Shown here in pieces: positions 16,497-24,022 of a stretch of DNA of 64,000 nt. Position numbers and translations under genes: made by a program. Below the pieces are notes generated by a model. It made no database searches and had not been told where the DNA came from. It worked only from the letters and a program-made list of their open reading frames with translations. Source of the DNA: Natronococcus pandeyae (GTDB lineage Archaea; Halobacteriota; Halobacteria; Halobacteriales; Natrialbaceae); the NCBI RefSeq assembly GCF_008122205.1, contig NZ_PHNJ01000005.1:62001-126000 (forward strand), in the 5' to 3' direction. The number at the start of each line of letters is the position of its first letter. Position 1 is the first letter of the stretch.

Positions 16497-17402
16497 ATGG
16501 ACGAACGCGCCGCCCTGGCGCTGTTGGAGGGTGAACTCGAGCCCGTCGGTGACGATGCCGCCGTCGTCGACGGACTCGTCGTGACGACTGATATGCTCCA
16601 CGAACGGACGGACTTTCCGGCGGGGACGACCCGCTACACGGCCGGGTGGCGCTCCGTCGCCGCCTCGCTGTCGGACGTGGCTGCCATGGGTGCCGATGCG
16701 ACGGCGGCGGTCGCTGCCTACGCCGCACCCGAGTTCGTGGAGGAGGAACTGCTCGCGTTCGTTCGCGGCGCGACGGACGTCTGTGAACTCGTCGACGCGG
16801 AGTACGTCGGCGGGGACCTCGACGGACACGACGAGTTTACCGTCGCGACGACCGCGATCGGTCACACTGACGACCCCGTTCCCCGCAGCGGTGCACGACC
16901 CGGGGACCGGGTCTGCGTCACCGGGACGCTCGGCCGGAGTGGGGCGGCGCTCCGGTACTTCGACCGAGCCGCTGACGGCGACCAGGCGGCCCTCGAGCGC
17001 GCGAACGCGCTCTTTCAGTTCGAGCCTCGCGTCGCGGCCGGCAGCGCACTCGCACCGCACGCGAGCGCGATGATGGACTCCAGCGACGGTCTCGCCCGCT
17101 CGCTGCACCAGCTCGGCGAGGCGAGCGGTTGCGGGTTCGCGGTCGACGCCGATCCGATCCCGATCGACGACGCGGTCCGTGCGGTCACCGACACCGACGA
17201 CGAGGCGCTCGAGGTCGGAACGACGTTCGGCGAGGACTTCGAACTCGTGGTCACGATCCCCGACGCAGAACTCGAGGCGGCTCGCGAAGCGACCGACGTC
17301 CCCCTCTCGGTGATCGGCTCCGTCGTCGACGCCGAGGAAGGGATTACGCTCGACGGGACACGACTCGAGGACCGCGGCTACACGCACGGGGAGGGAACGT
17401 AA
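16497..17402 (+). CDS. thiL: Thiamine-monophosphate kinase
   Basis: 301 residues, PurM/ThiL fold. It phosphorylates thiamine phosphate to thiamine diphosphate. VGDDAAVVDGLVVTTDMLHERTDF holds the Mg-ATP aspartates, WRSVAASLSDVAAMGA follows, and MMDSSDGLARSLHQL plus GEDFELVVTI complete the family pattern. Start at ATG 16497, where homology begins; the frame is open for 54 more codons upstream. Divergent from the eS19 gene. Confidence 0.94.
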   Translation: MDERAALALLEGELEPVGDDAAVVDGLVVTTDMLHERTDFPAGTTRYTAGWRSVAASLSDVAAMGADATAAVAAYAAPEFVEEELLAFVRGATDVCELVDAEYVGGDLDGHDEFTVATTAIGHTDDPVPRSGARPGDRVCVTGTLGRSGAALRYFDRAADGDQAALERANALFQFEPRVAAGSALAPHASAMMDSSDGLARSLHQLGEASGCGFAVDADPIPIDDAVRAVTDTDDEALEVGTTFGEDFELVVTIPDAELEAAREATDVPLSVIGSVVDAEEGITLDGTRLEDRGYTHGEGT

Positions 17403-17428
17403 CCGTCGCGGCGGAACCGAGTGACCGG

Positions 17429-18589
17429 TCACCCGACGATGGCGATCGGTACCGGCATGAAACAGAGGATGCCCAGTCCGAACGTGACGACGCCGAGCAG
17501 GAACCGGCCGGTGCCGAGTCGCTCGTCGTGGATCGGCCGCGCCGGGCCGACCGACGCGAGCACCGCGGTGAAGATTCCCCAGAACACCCAGATGAACACC
17601 GAGTTGCCGCTGTAGCCGCTCACGTAGTAGAGGTAGGCGGCGAGCGCGAACAGCATGCCCGGAACGAGCGCCGCGATGGTCTCCTGGAGGTCGCCAGCCA
17701 TCGCCCGGAGGATGTGTCCGCCGTCGAGCTGGCCGACGGGGATCAGGTTGAGGAAGGTGACGAACATCCCGACCCAGCCGCCGATAACGACCGGGTTGAC
17801 CGCCGTCGCCGGATCGTCCCTGTACAGCGGCTGATCGAACGCGAGGGCGAGCCACTCGAGCAACAGCGGGTAGCCGAGTTCGATCTGGATCGCGTTGGGG
17901 TCGGCGACGACGTCGTCCGGGGCGACGACGGGGGGCAGGTGTAGCCCGACGATCGTCACGACGACCGTCGCAACCAGTCCTGCCAGCGGCCCGGCGACGC
18001 CGATGTCGAACAGGGCCCTCCGGTCGGGCATTCGGCCTTTCATTTTGATCACCGCGCCCATGGTCCCGATGAGCGTCGGCACGGGAATGAAGTAAGGCAG
18101 CGAGGCGTCGACCCCGTGGTACCGGCTCAACACGTAGTGGCCCATTTCGTGAACCCCGAGGACGCCGAGAATCGCGACCATGAACGGCCAGGCCTGCCAC
18201 ATCGCCAGCGGGTCCGCGAAGGGATCGATGTGGTACCACATCGACCCGGCGAACAGCGTCGAGACGACCGTCGCGAGCAACAGGAGGATGTTCGTCCAGG
18301 GAACGCCGTCGACACCGATGGTAGTCGGCTCGGCGACGAGGACGTACTCTCCGTGTCGTTGCGCCAGTTCGACGTCGTAGCCCGCCTCGCGAAACACCGG
18401 CCACAGCTCCTGGAGCAGCGGCTGGTGGGCGGCCAGCGGATCTCCGTAGTACAGGATCTGGTCGTCCTCGACTCGGACTTCGTAAACGGCGAACACCGAC
18501 TCGATGCGTTCGAGCGGCGGTCCGTTCTCGAGCGATGCCGCCTCGTCGGCGGTCGCACGGAATCCGGACGAATCGACGTCGTCCATCAT
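17429..18589 (-). CDS. Site-2 protease family zinc metalloprotease (M50)
   Basis: 386 residues. The soluble N-terminal ~90 residues precede about seven membrane helices. HEMGH (residues 147-151) and NLIPVGQLDGGH (near 280-291) are the two zinc-binding motifs of intramembrane proteases. There is no PDZ domain, unlike the second family member at 24023. Substrates are unknown; in other organisms such proteases release membrane-anchored regulators. The first two codons are both ATG. Convergent with thiL. Confidence 0.92.
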   Translation of the reverse strand: MMDDVDSSGFRATADEAASLENGPPLERIESVFAVYEVRVEDDQILYYGDPLAAHQPLLQELWPVFREAGYDVELAQRHGEYVLVAEPTTIGVDGVPWTNILLLLATVVSTLFAGSMWYHIDPFADPLAMWQAWPFMVAILGVLGVHEMGHYVLSRYHGVDASLPYFIPVPTLIGTMGAVIKMKGRMPDRRALFDIGVAGPLAGLVATVVVTIVGLHLPPVVAPDDVVADPNAIQIELGYPLLLEWLALAFDQPLYRDDPATAVNPVVIGGWVGMFVTFLNLIPVGQLDGGHILRAMAGDLQETIAALVPGMLFALAAYLYYVSGYSGNSVFIWVFWGIFTAVLASVGPARPIHDERLGTGRFLLGVVTFGLGILCFMPVPIAIVG

Positions 18590-18905
18590 CCGTGTTCATC
18601 AGCCGCTCGTATAAATCGCCTTCCTTCCCGGCGACTGCTGTTCGCGGTCGAGAACGGTCGTCTTCGAGTCGGTGCTGAGCGAACTGAGTTGGGGAGTTGC
18701 GTGCCCGAAGTGGAGCGAGCAACGGGCACGCACGAGACAACTGCGGGTACGGTGGTACCGTAATTGGCTGTGGTGGTCGGTAGCGATGCGTCGATCAGGG
18801 GGATCGGACCGCACCGGATGGCGTCGATGACGCGCCGGCGCGGGTGAGTGGATCGGCTGTGATCCGGGATGGGCAGTGGTGTGTGTTATGTCGATGGTTC
18901 GACAG
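18590..18905. other. Intergenic region with hairpins
   Basis: 316 bases without a gene. TGCGTGCCCG (18698-18707) pairs perfectly with CGGGCACGCA (18723-18732) across a 15-base loop, and ACGGT-ggt-ACCGT follows. It could be a structured leader or a decayed repeat; no promoter or tRNA is recognised. Confidence 0.5.
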
Positions 18906-19151
18906 CTACGCGGGGGCGACGCGCCAGGTGGTCGCGCTCGTGTACGACCACTTCTCGATCTCGAGGTCGGTCGCGGACTCCGAGAGCTTGACCATCAGCG
19001 CGCCGATTTCTTTCGGGGACATGCCGACATCGTCTGCAATGAACTTCCCTTTGAAGTACAGCTCTCCGTCTTCTGCGCGTTCGCGCAGGTAGCTTTTCAG
19101 GCGGTGTTCTTTGCTTTCCGTGGAGGGTTGGGCTGTCGTGCTCATCGACAT
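18906..19151 (-). CDS. Small haloarchaeal winged-helix-like protein (DUF7123 type)
   Basis: About 81 residues. KEHRLKSYLRERAEDGELYFKGKFIADDVGMSPKEIGALMVKL reads as a helix-turn-helix-like fold, followed by a strand-rich end. It is conserved in haloarchaea as far as I recall; the role is unknown. A TATA-like TTATAAC on the minus strand lies about 25 bases before ATG 19151, favouring that start (a second ATG is at 19145). Confidence 0.75.
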   Translation of the reverse strand: MSMSTTAQPSTESKEHRLKSYLRERAEDGELYFKGKFIADDVGMSPKEIGALMVKLSESATDLEIEKWSYTSATTWRVAPA

Positions 19152-19472
19152 CAACCGCTTGTGGCGAGGATATGTTATAAAGAAAGGATGGTTAGCGGCG
19201 TTTCGATTGCGTTCATCACTTCGCGGAATAATCGTCTTTTCATCGGCCTCCGACGGATGTTTTACAAGCGGCTAAAATCGCTCGAGACGTTTTATAGGCG
19301 GACCTAACTTATTATATCTCTCTATAGTTGTTAGTGAAGAATTACTATCTCTGTCTAGTATTGTTTCGGGTGTGCTTGCAATGGCAGGTACAAAACGCTA
19401 GTACTGTTATCGAACTCCGAACTGTGTCCGCCACTGTCCCGATCTTACCTACAATTGTAGGAGAAACCTTTA
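19152..19472. other. AT-rich gap, possible ncRNA or horizontally acquired remnant
   Basis: 321 bases clearly richer in A+T than the surroundings (TTATTATATCTCTCTATAG, TTTATAGG). It contains several TATA-like stretches on both strands and a perfect 14-base palindrome at 19448-19461, but no supportable protein frame. The leftmost part is the promoter of the 18906-19151 gene. Confidence 0.6.
19448..19461. promoter_or_regulatory. Perfect 14-bp palindrome
   Basis: CCTACAATTGTAGG, in AT-rich sequence 12 bases beyond the moaE stop and just before CCTTTATTA. It looks like an operator rather than a terminator (no loop, no T-run). Which gene it serves is unclear. Confidence 0.4.
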
Positions 19473-20291
19473 TTAACTCTCGTGAACCCAGAACTCGTCC
19501 TCGACGGTTACTTCCTTCTTGAACAGCGGTACTTCGTCCTTCAGCCGGTTGATTCCGTCCTCGACGGTCCGAAACGCTTCCTCCCGGTGTCCCGCGAGTA
19601 CGACGACGAAAACGATATCCTCGCCGTCCGCGACGATACCCGTGCGGTGGTAGAGTTCGACGTCGAGTACGCCGTCGCGGGCCTCGAGATCCGCCTCGAG
19701 GGCGGCCATTCGTCGATCGGCGACCCCCTCGTACTTCTCGAACTCGAGGTACTCCGTGCGCGCGTCGTCGGGATCGTCCTTCGCGCGGACGCGGCCGGTA
19801 AACGTCGCGATCGCTCCCGCGCGGTCGGCACGGGGAGATCGTTTGACTCGCGCGACCAGCGAGCCGAGCGTCTCGTAGGCCTCCGAGGACTCGAGTGCCG
19901 TCACGAGTTCGTCCTCGTCGAGGTCGCCGGGACCCGAGACGGTCGCGATCACCTCCTCGCGCTCGTCGACCGAATCGCCGACGGCGAGCATCGGATACTG
20001 CAGTCCGGAGACGCCGACGACGACCGCGTAGTCGCAGTCGGTCGCCAGCGCGTCCAGCGCGTCAGTAACTGACATCCCGGTCCCCGAGGCGGTCCAGTCA
20101 CCGTCGGCACCGAGTCCGTAGGTGACGTCGCCGCCGAGCGTGAGCGATTCGTGCGTGCCGTCCGCGATCGTCGCGTCGTACCGGACGACGCCGACGCGGC
20201 CCTCGCGAGAGAGTCGGTCGACGGCGCGATCGACGACGCGCTCGAACGTGGTACGGCTCTCGCCGCCGTTCAGACAGCCGAGTACGTACAT
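19473..20291 (-). CDS. moaE: Molybdopterin synthase large subunit MoaE with N-terminal extension domain
   Basis: 272 residues. Residues ~150-272 are MoaE: GAIATFTGRVRAKDD, LEFEKYEGVADRRM and the C-terminal VPLFKKEVTVEDEFWVHES with catalytic lysines. With MoaD-like proteins (SAMP1 in haloarchaea) it makes molybdopterin. Residues 1-145 are a separate domain with MYVLGCLNGGESRTTF, resembling a degenerate MobB-type domain as in other haloarchaeal MoaE proteins; the P-loop is not canonical. In Haloferax, MoaE is itself sampylated and a JAMM protease reverses this. Confidence 0.9.
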   Translation of the reverse strand: MYVLGCLNGGESRTTFERVVDRAVDRLSREGRVGVVRYDATIADGTHESLTLGGDVTYGLGADGDWTASGTGMSVTDALDALATDCDYAVVVGVSGLQYPMLAVGDSVDEREEVIATVSGPGDLDEDELVTALESSEAYETLGSLVARVKRSPRADRAGAIATFTGRVRAKDDPDDARTEYLEFEKYEGVADRRMAALEADLEARDGVLDVELYHRTGIVADGEDIVFVVVLAGHREEAFRTVEDGINRLKDEVPLFKKEVTVEDEFWVHES

Positions 20292-20374
20292 GTCGGACGA
20301 TTGGTTCGGTCGTGGTTTGTAGCTGTCGGCGTCGGTGGGTTCGGACTTTGTTCCTGCGGCGCGAACGATCGCGT

Positions 20375-21415
20375 ATGTCCCGTCGAATCGGCTTTACGGG
20401 CGACGTCATGCTCGGACGGGTCGTCGACGATCGCCAGCGGCGCCGTCCCGTCGATGCGGTGTGGGGAACCGTCCTCGAGCGACTTCGCGGGCTGGATGGA
20501 CTGATAATCAACCTCGAGTGCGTACTCTCGACGCGCGGCCAGCAGTGGCAGCGGACCCACCGACCGTTTCACTTCCGCGCGGATCCCGACTGGGCGGTGC
20601 CCGCGCTCGAGCGCGCCGGCGTCGACGTCTGCGCGCTCGCGAACAATCACGTCCTCGACTACGAGGAGGTGGCGCTGGGCGATACCCTCGAGCATCTGGA
20701 CGAGGCGGGAATCGCACGGACGGGCGCAGGCGAGACGCTCGACGAAGCGCTCGAGCCGGCGGCCGTCTCGATCGACGGCCTCGAGGTCGCGGTGGTCTCG
20801 TTTACCGACAACACTCCCGAGTACGCGGCCGACGCGGAGTCGCCGGGAACCGCCTGGATCGCAATCGACGAGTCGCGAGGCGACTCGAGCAGTCGGACGC
20901 GGTCCGACGACGACGTCGAAAACGAGACGACCAGGCGACGGGTCCGGGACGCGCTCGAGCGCGCACGCGAGTCGGATCCCGACCTGCTCGTCGCCTCGCT
21001 GCACTGGGGACCGAACATGGTCGAGGAACCGCCCGAGGCGTTTCGAGAGTTCGGTCGCTGGCTGGTCGAAGAGGGCGTCGACGTCGTCCACGGTCACAGC
21101 GCCCACGTTTTCCACGGGATCGAGGTGCACGAAGGGAGTCCGATCATCTACGACGCGGGGGATTTCGTCGACGACTACGCGGTCGACCGTCGGTTGCGCA
21201 ACGACCGGAGTTTCCTGTTCGTGCTCTCGGTGACGGACGCGGGCGACCCGACCGAACTGCGCCTGCATCCGATCGAGATCGACAACTGTGCGGTCCACGA
21301 GGCGAGCCCCGACGCGGCCGAGTGGTCCCGGGACCGAATGCGGGAGCTGTCGGCAGCGTTCGGAACCGAGTTCGACCGGGAGGGCGACGCGCTCGTCCTC
21401 TCGCTCGACGAATAG
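20375..21415 (+). CDS. CapA/PgsA-like metallophosphatase
   Basis: 346 residues. RIGFTGDVMLGR, LIINLECVLST, CALANNHVLDY and HWGPNM, then HGHSAHVFHGIE, are the metal-binding motifs of the CapA (poly-gamma-glutamate synthesis) calcineurin-like fold. No membrane anchor is present, unlike bacterial CapA, so a cytoplasmic phosphoesterase is more likely. Residues 166-179 are an in-frame palindromic insertion just before the helix RRRVRDALERAR. Divergent from moaE. Confidence 0.87.
   Translation: MSRRIGFTGDVMLGRVVDDRQRRRPVDAVWGTVLERLRGLDGLIINLECVLSTRGQQWQRTHRPFHFRADPDWAVPALERAGVDVCALANNHVLDYEEVALGDTLEHLDEAGIARTGAGETLDEALEPAAVSIDGLEVAVVSFTDNTPEYAADAESPGTAWIAIDESRGDSSSRTRSDDDVENETTRRRVRDALERARESDPDLLVASLHWGPNMVEEPPEAFREFGRWLVEEGVDVVHGHSAHVFHGIEVHEGSPIIYDAGDFVDDYAVDRRLRNDRSFLFVLSVTDAGDPTELRLHPIEIDNCAVHEASPDAAEWSRDRMRELSAAFGTEFDREGDALVLSLDE
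20870..20910 (+). repeat. In-frame double-hairpin element, copy 3
   Basis: GAGTCGC-gag-GCGACTC, spacer GAGCAG, then TCGGAC-gcg-GTCCGA and CGA, 41 bases. Read as ESRGDSSSRTRSDD. The first stem differs from copies 1 and 2 by compensating changes that keep it perfect, while the second stem is conserved. Confidence 0.85.
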
Positions 21416-21505
21416 ACCGTTCGTTCGACGGACGAGCGGTACGCCGTCACAGTCGCCACCCAGTTGGCAATCCTTAAGATAGCAACCCCGTTACACCGGG
21501 TTAGA

Positions 21506-22231
21506 ATGAAAGTGGTCGTTTCTATCGGCGGGAGCGTACTCGTCCCCGAACTCGGGACCGATCGGGTTGCCGAACACGCCGCGGTCGTCGAGAACCTCAT
21601 CGGGGACGGTTGCGGGATCGGAGTCGTCGTCGGGGGCGGCGGCGTCGCCCGCGAGTACATCGGCGCCGCTCGGGATCTGGGGGCGAACGAGATCGAACTC
21701 GACAAGCTGGGGATCGACGTCACCCGGCTCAACGCACGACTCCTCATCGCCGCGCTCGGCGAGGGCGCCGTAACCGCACCGGCGGAGGACTACGAAGAGG
21801 CCGGCGAGGCGCTCCGACGGGGGGACGTCTCCGTCATGGGTGGCGTCGCGCCGGCACAGACGACGGACGCCGTCGGCGCCGCGCTCGCGGAGTACGTCGA
21901 CGCCGACCTCCTCGTCTACGCGACGAGCGTTCCCGGGGTCTACAGCGACGACCCGAACGAGGTCGACGAAGCGACGAAGTACGACCAACTCCCCGCGGCG
22001 GACCTCGTCGACGTGATCGCCGGCCTCGAGATGAACGCCGGCGCGTCGGCACCGGTGGATCTGCTGGCGGCCAAGATCATCGAACGATCGGGGATGCGAA
22101 CGATCGTCCTCGACGGCACCGACCCCGAACGGATCTCCCGTGCGATCCGCCACGGCGACCACGAGGGAACGGACGTCATCCCGGACGGTGTCGGCGAGGA
22201 GCCGACCTACTGGGCGAGCGACGAACAATGA
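21506..22231 (+). CDS. pyrH: UMP kinase (archaeal type)
   Basis: 241-residue amino acid kinase fold enzyme that converts UMP to UDP. MKVVVSIGGSVLVPE, VVVGGGGVAREYI, VSVMGGVAPAQTTDAVGA and YATSVPGVYSDDP are the archaeal UMP kinase motifs. Start at ATG 21506; a TATA-like CTTAAG lies about 30 bases upstream. The stop overlaps the lysS start (ATGA), so the two genes form an operon. Confidence 0.95.
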   Translation: MKVVVSIGGSVLVPELGTDRVAEHAAVVENLIGDGCGIGVVVGGGGVAREYIGAARDLGANEIELDKLGIDVTRLNARLLIAALGEGAVTAPAEDYEEAGEALRRGDVSVMGGVAPAQTTDAVGAALAEYVDADLLVYATSVPGVYSDDPNEVDEATKYDQLPAADLVDVIAGLEMNAGASAPVDLLAAKIIERSGMRTIVLDGTDPERISRAIRHGDHEGTDVIPDGVGEEPTYWASDEQ

Positions 22232-23961
22232 GCACCGACGAAGACGACGCGAACGAGCCGGGCGGGCCGGACGCCGAGAGCCCCTACACCCTCCAGCGAG
22301 AGGACGGCGACGAGGCTCGCCACGTCTTCTGGGCCGATGCGGTTGCCGACCGCGTAGCGGAACGGGAGCCGGACGAACCGATCGTTATCAAGGGCGGCAT
22401 CTCGCCCTCGGGCGTCCCGCACCTGGGGAACGTCAACGAGGTCATGCGCGGCTACTACGTCGCGGAGGTACTCCGCGAGCGCGGCCACGAGGTCCGCCAG
22501 GTCTTCACCGCCGACGACCGCGACCCGCTTCGAAAGCTGCCCCGCACGCTCTGTGATCTCGAGGGGAATCTCGTCGACCTCGGAGAGGTGAACGCGGGCG
22601 CGCTCGGGCGGAATCTCGGAACGCCCTACACAGACGTTCCGGACCCCTTTGGCTGCTGTGACTCCTACGGCGACCACTTCTCGACGATCATCCAGGACAG
22701 CGCGGACGCCGTCGACGTCCCGATCGAGATGGTGTCGACCACCGAACTCTACGAAACTGGTGAGCTCGACGACGTCACGCGTCACGTGCTCGCGAACCAG
22801 GACCGCGCACGAGAGGTGCTCTCCGAGTACCAGGACAAAGTCGACGAGGACTACGTCCCGTTCAACCCGATCTGCGAGGAGTGCGGGAAGGTGACCGAGA
22901 CGGTCACGGGCGTGGACTTAGAGAGCGACCCCGCGACCGTCGACTACCGCTGTACCGACATGGACGCCGGCGACCAGACTATCGAGGGCTGTGGCCACGA
23001 GGGGACGGCCACGATCCGCGAGGGGAAGATGCCCTGGCGCTTCGAGTGGCCCGGCCAGTGGCAGACGCTTGGCGTCGACTTCGAACCGTTCGGCAAGGAC
23101 CACGCGGAAGGATCGTGGCCGAGCGGCCAGGACGTCGCGCGCAACGTCCTCGAGATCGAGCCGCCGGTGCCGATGGTCTACGAGTGGTTCACGCTCGAGG
23201 GCGAACCGTTCTCCTCCTCGGCGGGGAACGTCATCCTCGTCTCGGACGTCCTCGAACTGCTCGAGCCCGAGGTGTTGCGATACTTCTTCGCGAAGGATCC
23301 CTCGCGCGCTCGAGACTTCAGCATCGAACGGCTCGACCAGCTGGTCGACGAGTTCGACCGCTTCGAGGCGATCTACTTCGGCGAAATCGAGGGGAGCGAG
23401 GACGAGAAGGCGTTCGCGGAGCGAGTCTATCCGCTGGTCGTCGACGGGGCGGCTACTGCCGCCGGTCCAGAGCGCGCGGACGAACCGCGCGAGGAGCGCA
23501 TCCGCCTGCCGTACACCTTCGCCGCCGTCCTCGGCATGACCGACGATCCCGACCTGCGCGAGGAGATCGCCCGCCGTGAGGGCCACGTACCGGACGACGC
23601 GCCGGAGTGGGCCGTCGAAGGGGCGCTCGACCGGGTCGAACAGGCCCGCAACTGGGCCCGACGGACCGAAAACGAGTTCGACTACGAACTGAAGCGCAGC
23701 GAGATCCCGGACCACGAGTTCGACGACGCGACGGAGGCCGCGCTCGCGGAACTGGCCGACTTCGTCGAGGAGGGACACGATCCCGACGAGATCCAGGGTG
23801 AGATCTACGAGACGGCCAGGCGTCACGACGTCGACGTCGGGGAGTTCTTCAGCGCCGGCTACCGGCTGTTCTTCGACGAGGAGCAGGGACCGAAGCTCGG
23901 GCCGTTCCTCGGAAAGGTCGACCGGGAGTTCGTCGTCGCGCGGCTTCGCCGAGAACGCTGA
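22228..23961 (+). CDS. lysS: Lysyl-tRNA synthetase, class I
   Basis: 577 residues, the archaeal class I LysRS. GISPSGVPHLGN is the HIGH-type motif, FSSSAGN the KMSKS-type motif, and the Cys pairs in NPICEECGKV and a following CxxxxxxxxxxxxxxxC region form the zinc insert. Residues about 407-422 carry two strong hairpins at DNA level and an Ala/Pro/Arg-rich sequence that may be inserted. Translationally coupled to pyrH. Confidence 0.96.
   Translation: MSTDEDDANEPGGPDAESPYTLQREDGDEARHVFWADAVADRVAEREPDEPIVIKGGISPSGVPHLGNVNEVMRGYYVAEVLRERGHEVRQVFTADDRDPLRKLPRTLCDLEGNLVDLGEVNAGALGRNLGTPYTDVPDPFGCCDSYGDHFSTIIQDSADAVDVPIEMVSTTELYETGELDDVTRHVLANQDRAREVLSEYQDKVDEDYVPFNPICEECGKVTETVTGVDLESDPATVDYRCTDMDAGDQTIEGCGHEGTATIREGKMPWRFEWPGQWQTLGVDFEPFGKDHAEGSWPSGQDVARNVLEIEPPVPMVYEWFTLEGEPFSSSAGNVILVSDVLELLEPEVLRYFFAKDPSRARDFSIERLDQLVDEFDRFEAIYFGEIEGSEDEKAFAERVYPLVVDGAATAAGPERADEPREERIRLPYTFAAVLGMTDDPDLREEIARREGHVPDDAPEWAVEGALDRVEQARNWARRTENEFDYELKRSEIPDHEFDDATEAALAELADFVEEGHDPDEIQGEIYETARRHDVDVGEFFSAGYRLFFDEEQGPKLGPFLGKVDREFVVARLRRER
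23448..23491 (+). repeat. Two adjacent hairpins inside lysS
   Basis: GGCGGC-tact-GCCGCC (23448-23463) followed by CGCGCGG-acgaa-CCGCGCG (23473-23491), read as GAATAAGPERADEPR. The layout resembles the other in-frame elements, though loops are four and five bases and the sequence is unrelated. In a GC-rich genome chance is possible. Confidence 0.4.
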
Positions 23962-24022
23962 GCGCGGCCGACCGTTCCCGGCAACAAAAACCATTTGACA
24001 GCGCCACCCGGAGTTAGTGTAG

